A DNA stretch of 11,325 nt, from the NCBI GenBank assembly GCA_023428515.1, contig JAEYXI010000184.1, forward strand, positions 1 through 11,325, in the 5' to 3' direction. The notes under the pieces were generated by a model that was not told the origin of the DNA, made no database searches, and worked only from the letters and a program-made list of their open reading frames with translations. Positions 1 to 6,139 of this stretch are shown here, in pieces; positions within the stretch are counted from its first letter, which is position 1; every line of letters starts with the position of its first letter. Source of the stretch: Pseudomonadota bacterium (lineage in GTDB: Bacteria; Pseudomonadota; Alphaproteobacteria; Rhizobiales; Rhizobiaceae). The translations under genes were made by a program, and so were the position numbers.

Positions 1-12
1 CCGGGGTTTGGA

Positions 13-112
13 CGGGTGGGGTCGCTGATGAAGAGTTCGACATAAACAAAGTACCTCGCGCTGCCGAGAAGACCCCACCCGGCGGCTTCGCCACCAGTTC
101 CCCTCAAGGGAA
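13..112. repeat. Palindromic intergenic repeat-like region
   Basis: Non-coding DNA upstream of hslV, rich in inverted repeats. An 11-bp perfect pair, CGGGTGGGGTC (13-23) and GACCCCACCCG (71-81), encloses 47 bases. It is followed by a short GGCG/CGCC hairpin (81-84/89-92) and a CCCT/AGGG hairpin (101-104/107-110). The style, with C-runs and G-runs around CTCAAG, resembles dispersed intergenic elements I associate with Mesorhizobium genomes. That it is a multicopy repeat is inference, since no second copy lies in this window. No gene is apparent in 1-224. Confidence 0.5.
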
Positions 113-123
113 GGGAAGTCGAT

Positions 124-153
124 TTGCATTCCTTGGAGGCTCGCATACATAAG
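124..153 (+). promoter_or_regulatory. Putative hslV promoter
   Basis: A -35-like TTGCAT (124-129) is separated by 16 bases from TACATA (146-151), which continues into AG. The same arrangement, TTGTAC-N16-TACATAAG, lies upstream of hslU at 2079-2108, and this repetition is the main support. It would give a leader of about 65 nt before the hslV start. hslVU is commonly heat-shock controlled, so an RpoH-type or housekeeping sigma factor are both possible; the sequence does not decide. Confidence 0.5.
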
Positions 154-224
154 GATTTTCCTCGTACCGCGATGGCTGCCACAAGATTTGAACGTCCGGG
201 GCCACGCGAAATCGGAGCAACAAA

Positions 225-779
225 ATGTCGAATGAATTGACCATGCACGCCACGACGATCGTGACGGTGCGCAAGGGCGGTAAGGTCGTGATCGCCGGCG
301 ACGGGCAGGTGAGCCTGGGCCAGACCATCATGAAGGGTAACGCCCGTAAGGTCCGCCGCATCGGCGCCAACGGGAACGTCATCGCCGGTTTTGCCCGCGC
401 CACCGCCGACGCCTTCACCTTGCTTGAGCGCCTCGAGGCCAAGCTCGAACAATATCCCGAACAGCTCACCCGTGCGGCCGTCGAACTGGCAAAGGACTGG
501 CGCACCGACCGCTATCTGCGCCGGCTCGAGGCTATGATGCTGGTCGCCGACAAGAACGTGACGCTGGCACTGACCGGCACCGGCGACGTGCTGGAGCCGG
601 AGCACGGCGTTATGGCCATCGGCTCGGGCGGCAATTACGCGCTGGCGGCCGCCCGCGCGCTGATCGACACGGACAAGGACGCCGAAGAAATCGCCCGCAT
701 AGCGATGAAGATCGCGTCCGACATCTGCGTCTACACCAACAACAATTTCGTCATCGAAACGCTGGACGATGCGGCCTGA
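225..779 (+). CDS. hslV: ATP-dependent protease peptidase subunit HslV (ClpQ)
   Basis: HslV is the threonine peptidase of the cytoplasmic HslVU protease. It forms a double hexameric ring that degrades proteins unfolded by the HslU ATPase. The 184-residue product closely matches the family. A short propeptide precedes the catalytic Thr10 ([15 protein letters not shown]); Asp26 in the GDGQ motif and Lys42 correspond to the conserved active-site Asp17 and Lys33 of the mature enzyme. GSGG is at 133-136, and KDWRTD around 90-95 is conserved. The ATG at 225 has GGAG seven bases upstream; a later in-frame ATG at 243 would leave a shorter propeptide. Unlike the adjacent hslV-hslU pair of E. coli, the partner hslU lies about 1.36 kb downstream behind two other genes. 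A CCTGAC/GTCAGG palindrome spans the stop codon. Confidence 0.97.
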   Translation: MSNELTMHATTIVTVRKGGKVVIAGDGQVSLGQTIMKGNARKVRRIGANGNVIAGFARATADAFTLLERLEAKLEQYPEQLTRAAVELAKDWRTDRYLRRLEAMMLVADKNVTLALTGTGDVLEPEHGVMAIGSGGNYALAAARALIDTDKDAEEIARIAMKIASDICVYTNNNFVIETLDDAA

Positions 780-797
780 CGGGTCAGGACTTATGTT

Positions 798-857
798 CCT
801 CTCCCCCGCATAGCGGGGGAGAGGTGGATCGGGCGAAACCCGAGACGGAGAGGGGGA
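798..857 (+). repeat. Palindromic intergenic element (two hairpins)
   Basis: A perfect 12-bp inverted repeat, CCTCTCCCCCGC (798-809) and GCGGGGGAGAGG (813-824), has a 3-base ATA loop. It is followed by a second hairpin, TCGGG/CCCGA (829-833/839-843), and a terminal GACGGAGAGGGGG. The layout matches a family of small dispersed palindromic elements seen between genes in Mesorhizobium and other rhizobia (recalled, not searched). Its 3' end supplies the purine-rich Shine-Dalgarno stretch of the following acetyltransferase gene. The first stem could also attenuate transcription coming from hslV, although no U-tract follows it. Confidence 0.75.
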
Positions 858-865
858 ACCGTGCC

Positions 866-1375
866 ATGACTGCCAACCCAGCCGAACCCCTTTACGACTT
901 CCGCTCGGTGACCGAGGCCGACCTGCCCATGCTCAAGGCATGGCTCGCCGAGCCGCATGTGGCCGAATGGTGGGATGAAGGCCCGGAGGCCTCGCTCGCC
1001 GAGATCCGCGAGGCGATGGACAGCGTCGAGACCGAGCCGCTGATCGTCGAGCTCGACGGAAGGCCGATCGCCTATATCCAGAGCTACGACCCGCATATGG
1101 AAGACGGCCACCCTTACCAGGACCAGCCCTTCGGCACGCTCGGCATGGATATTTCCATCGGTCCTCCCGACCTCGTCGGCAAAGGCCATGGCTCGGCGAT
1201 CGTCCGGCAATTCACCGACATGCTGTTCGAGGAAGGCTGTCCGCGTGTCGTCATCGACCCGCACCCGGACAACGCCCGTGCAATCCGCGCCTATGAGAAA
1301 GCCGGATTCCGGGCGTTCGACACGCGCACGTCGATATACGGCCCGGCTTTGATGATGGCGCGCGACGTCGAATAG
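866..1375 (+). CDS. GNAT acetyltransferase, AAC(6')-Ib-like
   Basis: A 169-residue GCN5-related N-acetyltransferase, expected to transfer acetyl from acetyl-CoA to an amine. The acetyl-CoA pyrophosphate loop is GKGHGSA (105-111), and the C-terminal RAYEKAGF segment (141-148) is typical of the fold. HVAEWW near 31-36, QSYD near 72-75, GMDIS (93-97) and [18 protein letters not shown] closely parallel the layout of aminoglycoside 6'-N-acetyltransferase type Ib and related Acetyltransf_8 proteins. That family likeness is seen from motifs; aminoglycoside activity is not demonstrated, and the true substrate could be a metabolite or a protein. The ATG at 866 is preferred because GAGGGGGAA sits about eight bases upstream. 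An in-frame GTG at 824 would add 14 residues encoded entirely by the preceding palindromic repeat, which is unlikely. The gene lies between hslV and the UPF0314 gene, all on the same strand. Confidence 0.88.
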   Translation: MTANPAEPLYDFRSVTEADLPMLKAWLAEPHVAEWWDEGPEASLAEIREAMDSVETEPLIVELDGRPIAYIQSYDPHMEDGHPYQDQPFGTLGMDISIGPPDLVGKGHGSAIVRQFTDMLFEEGCPRVVIDPHPDNARAIRAYEKAGFRAFDTRTSIYGPALMMARDVE

Positions 1376-1458
1376 CGTTTGCCGAGCGATTCACCGGCCT
1401 CAAATCCGTGACAAAATATGCTTTGTTTGCGGGGCGATTCATTTTCGAGGGGAAGCAA

Positions 1459-2058
1459 GTGGCTCAGATGACGGCGCCGGCCGAACGTGCCCAGTGGGGA
1501 CTGGACTGGAAGGCGGGCGTGCTCGTCGCGGCCCTGCTCGTCGTTGCGCAGGCGCTTATCCTGCGCCTTCAGGGCCACATCTGGATCTGCAAATGCGGCT
1601 ACGTGAAATTCTGGCACGGCGTCGTCGTCAGCCCGGAGAACTCACAGCATCTCGCCGACTGGTACACTTTCTCCCACGTCATCCACGGCTTCCTGTTCTA
1701 CCTGCTGTTCTGGCTGCTTTTCCGCCGCTCGACCGTATGGACGCGTCTTTCCTTCGCCATCCTGCTCGAAGCCGCCTGGGAAATCCTCGAAAACAGCCCG
1801 ATCATCATCAACCGCTATCGCGAGGCGACGATCTCGCTCGACTATTTCGGCGACTCGATCATCAACTCGGTCTCCGACACGCTGTGGATGGTGCTCGGCT
1901 TCTTCCTCGCCGCGCGCCTGCCGGTCTGGTTGACCGTGGTGCTCGCCATCCTGTTCGAGCTGGTTGTCGGCTGGCTGATCCGCGACAACCTGACCCTCAA
2001 CGTGCTGATGCTGATCTACCCGATCGAGGCGGTGAAGACCTGGCAGGGAGGCCTGTAG
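1459..2058 (+). CDS. UPF0314 / DUF2585 family integral membrane protein
   Basis: A multi-pass inner-membrane protein of unknown function, about 199 residues, recognised as the rhizobial UPF0314 (DUF2585) family. Hydrophobic segments lie near residues 19-37, 72-88, 97-111, 139-152 and 155-175. Conserved-looking polar residues cluster in or beside these segments: C44-K-C46, SHVIHG (72-77), E104, E108, E111-N112 and [10 protein letters not shown] (131-140). Such a His/Glu/Asp/Asn set suggests a buried polar or metal site, but this is inference and no reaction is known to me. The GTG at 1459 is chosen because GAGGGGAA (1447-1454) sits just upstream. An ATG at 1468 is a good alternative, and an in-frame GTG at 1408 lacks a ribosome binding site. 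The gene ends 83 nt before hslU, and the putative hslU promoter lies in that gap. Confidence 0.85.
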   Translation: MAQMTAPAERAQWGLDWKAGVLVAALLVVAQALILRLQGHIWICKCGYVKFWHGVVVSPENSQHLADWYTFSHVIHGFLFYLLFWLLFRRSTVWTRLSFAILLEAAWEILENSPIIINRYREATISLDYFGDSIINSVSDTLWMVLGFFLAARLPVWLTVVLAILFELVVGWLIRDNLTLNVLMLIYPIEAVKTWQGGL

Positions 2059-2078
2059 GCAGCGCATGGCTCGCGCCC

Positions 2079-2108
2079 TTGTACAGCGCCTTGCGCCCCA
2101 TACATAAG
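2079..2108 (+). promoter_or_regulatory. Putative hslU promoter
   Basis: TTGTAC (2079-2084), 16 bases, then TACATA (2101-2106) followed by AG. Spacing and -10 sequence equal those of the element before hslV (124-153). A CTTG at the -35 and CCCCAT just before the -10 also resemble parts of heat-shock sigma-32 promoters, but the gap would be short for that class. The predicted leader to the hslU ATG at 2142 is about 30 nt. Confidence 0.55.
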
Positions 2109-2141
2109 CTGCGACCCACCCTGTTCATTTGAGTATCCTGA

Positions 2142-3452
2142 ATGTCCACTTTCTCTCCCCGTGAAATCGTTTCCGAACTCGACCGTTTCATCATCGGCCA
2201 GAAGGACGCCAAGCGCGCCGTAGCCATTGCGCTGCGCAACCGCTGGCGCCGCCAGCAGCTCGAAGGGCAGATGCGCGAAGAGGTGATGCCGAAGAACATC
2301 CTGATGATCGGCCCGACCGGCGTCGGCAAGACCGAGATCTCGCGACGCCTCGCCAAGCTTGCGGGCGCGCCCTTCGTCAAGGTCGAAGCGACCAAGTTCA
2401 CCGAGGTCGGCTATGTCGGCCGCGACGTCGAGCAGATCATCCGCGATCTCGTCGAGATCGCCATCGTGCTTGTGCGCGAGAAGATGCGCGAGGACGTCAA
2501 GGCGCGCGCCCATGTCAACGCCGAGGAGCGCGTGCTGGAGGCCCTTGTCGGCAAGACCGCCTCGCCGGCGACCCGCGACTCCTTCCGCAAGAAGCTGCGC
2601 GACGGCGAGCTCGACGACAAGGAGATCGAGATCGAGGTCGCCGACACCGGCACCGGCGGCATGCCCGGCTTCGACATCCCCGGCATGCCGGGCGGCAGCG
2701 TCGGCGTCCTGAACATCAACGACATGATCCAGAAGGCGATGGGCGGCAAGCGCACCAAGACGCGCAAGACCACCGTCAAGGAATCCTACGACGTGCTCGT
2801 CAACGACGAGTCCGACAAGCTGCTCGACCAGGACGAGGTGATCCGCCAGGCGCTGGAATCGGCCGAGAATGACGGCATCGTCTTCCTCGACGAGATCGAC
2901 AAGATCGCTGCCCGCTCCGGCGTTGTCGGCGGTCCTTCGCGCGAAGGCGTGCAGCGCGACCTGCTGCCGCTCGTCGAAGGTACGACGGTCGCCACCAAAT
3001 ACGGGCCGATCAAGACCGACCACATATTGTTCATCGCGTCGGGTGCGTTCCACGTCTCGAAGCCGTCGGACCTCCTGCCGGAGCTGCAGGGCCGCCTGCC
3101 GATCCGCGTCGAGCTCCGTGCGCTGGAGAAGGACGATTTTGTCCGCATCCTGACCGAGACCGAGGCGAGCCTGATCAAGCAGTATATCGCGCTGATGAAG
3201 ACCGAAGGCGTCGAGCTCGATTTCACCACCGACGCCATCGACAGGCTGGCACAGATCGCCGTCGATCTGAACGCCAATGTCGAGAACATCGGCGCGCGGC
3301 GTCTGCAGACGGTCATGGAGCGCGTGCTCGACGACATTTCCTACGATGCGCCCGACAAGAGCGGCTCGACCGTCACCGTCGACGCTGCCTATGTCGAGAA
3401 GAATGTCGGCGACATGGCCCGCAACACGGATTTGTCGCGTTTTATCCTGTAA
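2142..3452 (+). CDS. hslU: ATP-dependent protease ATPase subunit HslU (ClpY)
   Basis: HslU is the hexameric AAA+ unfoldase that feeds substrates into HslV. At 436 residues it is close to the usual 435-445. Seen in order: N-terminal [15 protein letters not shown], Walker A GPTGVGKT (57-64), the pore loop GYVG (90-93), an intermediate (I) domain at about 110-245 with a Gly/Pro/Met-rich patch (172-188), Walker B IVFLDEID (246-253), a conserved [18 protein letters not shown] block, the sensor-2 motif GARRL (384-388), and the C-terminal DLSRFIL tail that docks into HslV pockets. All key residues are intact. The ATG at 2142 has only a weak upstream GAG. It is separated from hslV by an acetyltransferase gene and a membrane-protein gene, but has its own promoter-like sequence and is followed by a strong hairpin, so it may be transcribed as a single gene. 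Confidence 0.98.
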   Translation: MSTFSPREIVSELDRFIIGQKDAKRAVAIALRNRWRRQQLEGQMREEVMPKNILMIGPTGVGKTEISRRLAKLAGAPFVKVEATKFTEVGYVGRDVEQIIRDLVEIAIVLVREKMREDVKARAHVNAEERVLEALVGKTASPATRDSFRKKLRDGELDDKEIEIEVADTGTGGMPGFDIPGMPGGSVGVLNINDMIQKAMGGKRTKTRKTTVKESYDVLVNDESDKLLDQDEVIRQALESAENDGIVFLDEIDKIAARSGVVGGPSREGVQRDLLPLVEGTTVATKYGPIKTDHILFIASGAFHVSKPSDLLPELQGRLPIRVELRALEKDDFVRILTETEASLIKQYIALMKTEGVELDFTTDAIDRLAQIAVDLNANVENIGARRLQTVMERVLDDISYDAPDKSGSTVTVDAAYVEKNVGDMARNTDLSRFIL

Positions 3453-3463
3453 TGGCGCTGGAT

Positions 3464-3502
3464 CGAGCCAGTGAGGACGCCGTTTGTTTCCTCACTGGCT
3501 CG
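3464..3502 (+). terminator. Long perfect hairpin after hslU (terminator-like, no U-tract)
   Basis: A 14-bp perfect inverted repeat, CGAGCCAGTGAGGA (3464-3477) and TCCTCACTGGCTCG (3489-3502), has an 11-base loop and begins 11 bases after the hslU stop. The stem is strong, but CGAAGC follows rather than a run of T. It is therefore either a U-tract-less terminator, an mRNA 3'-end stabiliser, or a palindromic element. Confidence 0.6.
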
Positions 3503-3592
3503 CGAAGCAAGGTATGGTGTGTCCTAATGGAAGCACCAAGCCACCTCCCGACGCTGGTAGAAAACGAAGCTCTCGTCTTTTTCTCGACTCTG

Positions 3593-3606
3593 GGGAATGC
3601 ATTCCC
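3593..3606. promoter_or_regulatory. 14-bp perfect palindrome upstream of DUF1402 gene
   Basis: GGGAATGCATTCCC is a perfect dyad with no spacer, 48 bases before the ATG of the secreted DUF1402 gene. The size and placement fit an operator for a dimeric regulator. No regulator is recognised from the site, and it could be chance or part of a repeat. Confidence 0.35.
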
Positions 3607-3654
3607 TAGGTTGCGCGCGTTGTTTGAGGGACGGCAACCCCTCGGGTGCGGCGA

Positions 3655-4635
3655 ATGAGCAGACAGGCATTTGGACAGGCATTTTTGAGAAGAATCCTTC
3701 TGGCGGCGTTCCTTGTCGCCGGCAGCGCCTCCTTGGCGAGCGCAACCACACTCGTTCCGCCCGGCAACCGCTCCCTCGAGCAGCCCGGCGTTCCCGGAGG
3801 CTCGTCCAAGCGCACCAAGGCCGGCAAGACGTCCTTCGACGCCAAGTACCGCAAGGTCTATGCGCTGTTGAAGAACGACCACGCCCTGCACAAGAAGATC
3901 GTCGAGGCCGCCAACGACTACGGCATCGATCCCATGCACATCGTCGGCGCCATTGTCGGCGCGCACACCTACAATGTCGACGCCTACGACCGGCTGCAGA
4001 CCTACTACGTCAAGGCCGTGGCCTATCTCAAGGCAGACCTCAGCTTCACCTATGAAGGCGAGGACGTCGACGACTTCGTCAAGCGCCCGCAATTCTCGGA
4101 ATGCACCGCCGCCGACAGCTACAGCCTCTGGACCTGCCGCGAGCGCGTCTGGAACCGTTCCTTCCGCGGCAAGATCGTCGACGGCACCACCTTCCCGGAC
4201 AACCGCTTCGCCGCCGTGTTCTTCCAGCCCTACTATGCCGGCCAGACCTTCGGGCTCGGCCAGCTCAGCCCATTGACCGCCCTCCAGATGAGCGATCTCG
4301 TACACCAGGTGTCCGGCCTGCCTCGGCTCGACGCCGCCAATCCGAACCAGGTCTACGAGACGATCATGGATCCGGACCTGACGCTCAACTACGTCGCGGC
4401 TGCCTTGAAGAAATCGATCGACGCCTACGCCGAGATCGCCGGCTTCGACATATCGCAAAACCCTGGCATCACCGCCACACTCTACAATATCGGCAATCCT
4501 GACGCGCGCGCCTATGCGTTGAAGCGCGACAACGAGGAACGCACCGCCCGGGGCGAAGCTCCTCGCTTTCCCGAAGAGAATTATTACGGCTGGCTGGTCA
4601 ACGAGAAGCTGCCGGAACTCCAGGCGCTTTTTTAA
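3655..4635 (+). CDS. Secreted DUF1402 family protein, lytic-transglycosylase-like fold
   Basis: A 326-residue exported protein of the rhizobial/Brucella DUF1402 family; function unknown. Residues 1-30 form a signal peptide (LRR, hydrophobic ILLAAFLVAG, then SLASA|TT), so it should act in the periplasm. The body has the spaced landmarks of SLT/GH23 lytic transglycosylases: DYGIDPMHIVGAIVGAHTYN (88-107) resembles the first active-site helix, FGLGQLSPLTA (199-209) resembles the GLMQLMPxTA motif, DPDLTLNYVAAAL (239-251) the DPxxNI helix, and ITATLYNIGNP (272-282) the AAYNAG motif. The position of the catalytic Glu in ESxxN is occupied by Ala103 (or His104 if shifted by one). Two cysteines, C150 and C161, in an unusually long insertion could form a disulfide. 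It may be a wall-binding protein without catalysis, or use another residue. The ATG at 3655 gives the best signal peptide; an in-frame GTG at 3646 is possible. It stands alone after the hslU hairpin. Confidence 0.85.
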   Translation: MSRQAFGQAFLRRILLAAFLVAGSASLASATTLVPPGNRSLEQPGVPGGSSKRTKAGKTSFDAKYRKVYALLKNDHALHKKIVEAANDYGIDPMHIVGAIVGAHTYNVDAYDRLQTYYVKAVAYLKADLSFTYEGEDVDDFVKRPQFSECTAADSYSLWTCRERVWNRSFRGKIVDGTTFPDNRFAAVFFQPYYAGQTFGLGQLSPLTALQMSDLVHQVSGLPRLDAANPNQVYETIMDPDLTLNYVAAALKKSIDAYAEIAGFDISQNPGITATLYNIGNPDARAYALKRDNEERTARGEAPRFPEENYYGWLVNEKLPELQALF

Positions 4636-4686
4636 CCCCGGTTTTTCCTCCTCCCGCCAGGCAGGTATAGGATGAGACGGTTCGCC

Positions 4687-4701
4687 GAAGCTGCCAGCTT
4701 C
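4687..4701. terminator. Weak hairpin between convergent genes
   Basis: GAAGCT (4687-4692) and AGCTTC (4696-4701) form a 6-bp stem with a GCC loop, in the 79-bp gap between the convergent DUF1402 and DoxX-like genes. CTTTATCTT follows on the + strand, a poor U-tract. It may act as a weak bidirectional terminator. Confidence 0.3.
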
Positions 4702-4714
4702 CTTTATCTTGCAA

Positions 4715-5101
4715 TCACTTCTTCCAAGGAAAAAGCGCCCGCAGCGCCGGGTCCCGCAGCCACAGTCCGCCCCACATGAAGAGGCCGAGATAGATCGAGA
4801 ACAGCTGATGCGAAAAGAGCGGACTGCCGGCGCGGATCTGCGTCGCCATCGCGCCGCCGAGCAGCGCCATCATCAGCACCGCGCCAAGCACGCTGGTTTT
4901 TGGAAAGACATAGAGCAGCACCAGCACCAGTTCGATGATGCCGATCATCAGAACATAACCGTCCGGCCAGCCCAGCTGCCGCATCGTGTCGTCCGCTACC
5001 TGCATGCCGAGCAACTTCGGCGCCACCGACGCGCCAAGCAGGAAAAGCACGAACAGGCCGGACAGAACCCAGCCGGTGATGGTCATCGTTCTCGAATTCA
5101 T
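4715..5101 (-). CDS. DoxX-like small membrane protein
   Basis: A 128-residue integral membrane protein with four hydrophobic segments (about 9-25, 47-66, 70-88 and 98-115), matching the DoxX-like (DoxX_2) family. Typical features are APKLLG after the first helix, DDTMRQLGWPDGY before the second, a Glu within the second helix (IGIIELVLVLLY) and MATQIRAGSPLFSH leading to the last helix. DoxX relatives have been linked to quinone or redox functions, but most have no established role, and no partner is evident here. The ATG at 5101 is chosen because GGAGAGGA lies just upstream; an ATG at 5086 is the alternative, and a longer reading would add a non-hydrophobic tail. It lies 124 nt downstream of the XRE gene on the same strand, so it may have its own promoter. 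Confidence 0.8.
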   Translation of the reverse strand: MNSRTMTITGWVLSGLFVLFLLGASVAPKLLGMQVADDTMRQLGWPDGYVLMIGIIELVLVLLYVFPKTSVLGAVLMMALLGGAMATQIRAGSPLFSHQLFSIYLGLFMWGGLWLRDPALRALFPWKK

Positions 5102-5197
5102 CGTCCTCTCCAGTCCAAGTTTCGACCCAGAGGACGCTGGCCGTTGGTCAATTCCTACACGGGCCAGACGACCTTTTTGGAAGCGGAGTCCGATCAC

Positions 5198-5214
5198 CGT
5201 CTCACGCGGAGACG
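5198..5214 (-). terminator. Short hairpin after the xre gene
   Basis: CGTCTC (5198-5203) and GAGACG (5209-5214) form a 6-bp stem with a 5-base loop, starting about 11 bases past the XRE stop on the - strand. No U-run follows on that strand, so termination would be weak. It may mark the end of the tim44-like/mltA/smr/xre operon. Confidence 0.3.
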
Positions 5215-5225
5215 ATTTTGCGCCG

Positions 5226-5609
5226 CTAATCGTCGTACCGTCCTGGCGCCTCCTTGGCCGGTCCGGCGAGCATGGCGATCATCTCCTCCAGTGTCTTGGC
5301 ATCCAGGCTGCCAATTTTTGCCGCCAGCAGGTTGGCTAGCTCGGTTGCCGCAGGCGACAGGCCGGACGTGTCGATGACGGCGCGCGGGTGCGACTGCCCG
5401 GCCAGCTTCAGCACCTCCTCGGCGTCGTCCCAGATGATGTTGAAGTAGCCGATGATTTTCTGCAGCAAGGCCCAGGTCGGCACGCCGCGCCGCCCATGCT
5501 CCAGCGCCGAGAGATAGGCGGCACTGACACCGAGCGCCGCGGCCATCTCCTTCTGGCTGACGCCCTTCATGCGGCGCAGTTCGCGCAGTTTTTCTCCCAG
5601 CGGCGTCAC
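5226..5609 (-). CDS. XRE-family helix-turn-helix protein
   Basis: A 127-residue putative DNA-binding regulator. The N-terminal HTH_3/Cro-C1 domain spans about 4-60, with the helix-turn-helix at 18-38 (SQKEMAAALGVSAAYLSALE). WDDAEEVLKLAG (60-71) extends the fold. The C-terminal half (73-127) contains SHPRAVIDTSGLSPAATELANLL and a helical AKTLEEMIAML segment. It has no recognised ligand domain and may mediate oligomerisation. Its ATG overlaps the stop of the smr gene by four bases (ATGA), so it is translationally coupled to it. No target is visible; it might regulate its own operon or act in trans. The close, same-strand linkage to a Smr protein and to MltA is probably conserved among relatives, but I cannot verify that here. 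Confidence 0.88.
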   Translation of the reverse strand: MTPLGEKLRELRRMKGVSQKEMAAALGVSAAYLSALEHGRRGVPTWALLQKIIGYFNIIWDDAEEVLKLAGQSHPRAVIDTSGLSPAATELANLLAAKIGSLDAKTLEEMIAMLAGPAKEAPGRYDD

Positions 5610-6139
5610 GCCGACTTCCTGAGGCGGATATAGAGCGCGCCCTCGCCGCCATGCCGGCGGGCCGACACGTCATGACTGGAGACCAGCGCGCGGAAAGGCG
5701 GCGTCGACAGCCAGGCCGGGACCTGCCGGCGCAGCACGCCGTCGCCGCCCGACGAAAATCCCTTGCCGGTGATGACAAGCACGTAACGCACCCCGCTGGC
5801 ATGCGCCCGCTGCAGGAAGGAGAGAAGCAGATGATGCGCCTCGCTCTGCGTCATGCCGTGCAGATCGACCCGGCCCTCGATCGGCAGCCTGCCTTTGGAC
5901 AGCTTGTCCAGCGTCGGACGGTCCAACGAATGCATCACATGCTGCCGCTTCGGCGGCATGGCAGCCGTCGCCGCGGACGCAACGATTACCGGGGCGTTGG
6001 GCATCTTTTCCTCCGCACTGGTCTTCGGCAGATCATCCTCGACAGCTTTGCGGCCCTTGAGCGGCGTCGCGGACTTGGCCACCAAATTCCAGAGGACGCG
6101 GTCCTCGTCGGTCAGCCTTTTTCCCGACCGGCTGCTCAT
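5606..6139 (-). CDS. Smr-domain protein
   Basis: A 177-residue protein with a C-terminal Smr (small MutS-related) domain and a disordered N-terminal half (about 25-85, rich in Ala, Pro and Lys). The Smr signatures are VDLHGMT (91-97), VLVITGKG (120-127) and the glycine loop HGGEGALYIRLRK (163-175). Smr domains are nucleic-acid binding or nicking modules; the role of stand-alone bacterial Smr proteins is uncertain, with DNA structure processing and mRNA or ribosome cleavage both reported for the superfamily. The start ATG overlaps the mltA stop by one base (TGATG), and the end overlaps the XRE start by four bases, which indicates a coupled operon. The length is in the normal range for alphaproteobacterial Smr/MutS-like proteins. 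Confidence 0.92.
   Translation of the reverse strand: MSSRSGKRLTDEDRVLWNLVAKSATPLKGRKAVEDDLPKTSAEEKMPNAPVIVASAATAAMPPKRQHVMHSLDRPTLDKLSKGRLPIEGRVDLHGMTQSEAHHLLLSFLQRAHASGVRYVLVITGKGFSSGGDGVLRRQVPAWLSTPPFRALVSSHDVSARRHGGEGALYIRLRKSA

Noticed and set aside
2016..3053. Long open frame on the - strand opposite hslU (about 345 codons)
   Set aside because: It is antisense to an intact, fully recognisable hslU, its product is low-complexity Asp/Leu/Ala-rich as expected of the antisense of GC-rich DNA, and it has no domain.
3439..3450. DnaA-box-like TTATCCTGT at the end of hslU
   Set aside because: Two mismatches from TTATNCACA, a single copy, inside coding sequence; no cluster or AT-rich region that would suggest an origin here.
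3452..3658. Small open frame between hslU and the DUF1402 gene
   Set aside because: It runs through the 14-bp hairpin and the palindrome, starts in the hslU stop codon without a ribosome binding site, and resembles nothing.
3442..4458. Long open frame on the - strand opposite the DUF1402 gene
   Set aside because: Antisense shadow of a gene with a signal peptide and family motifs; no recognisable protein features.
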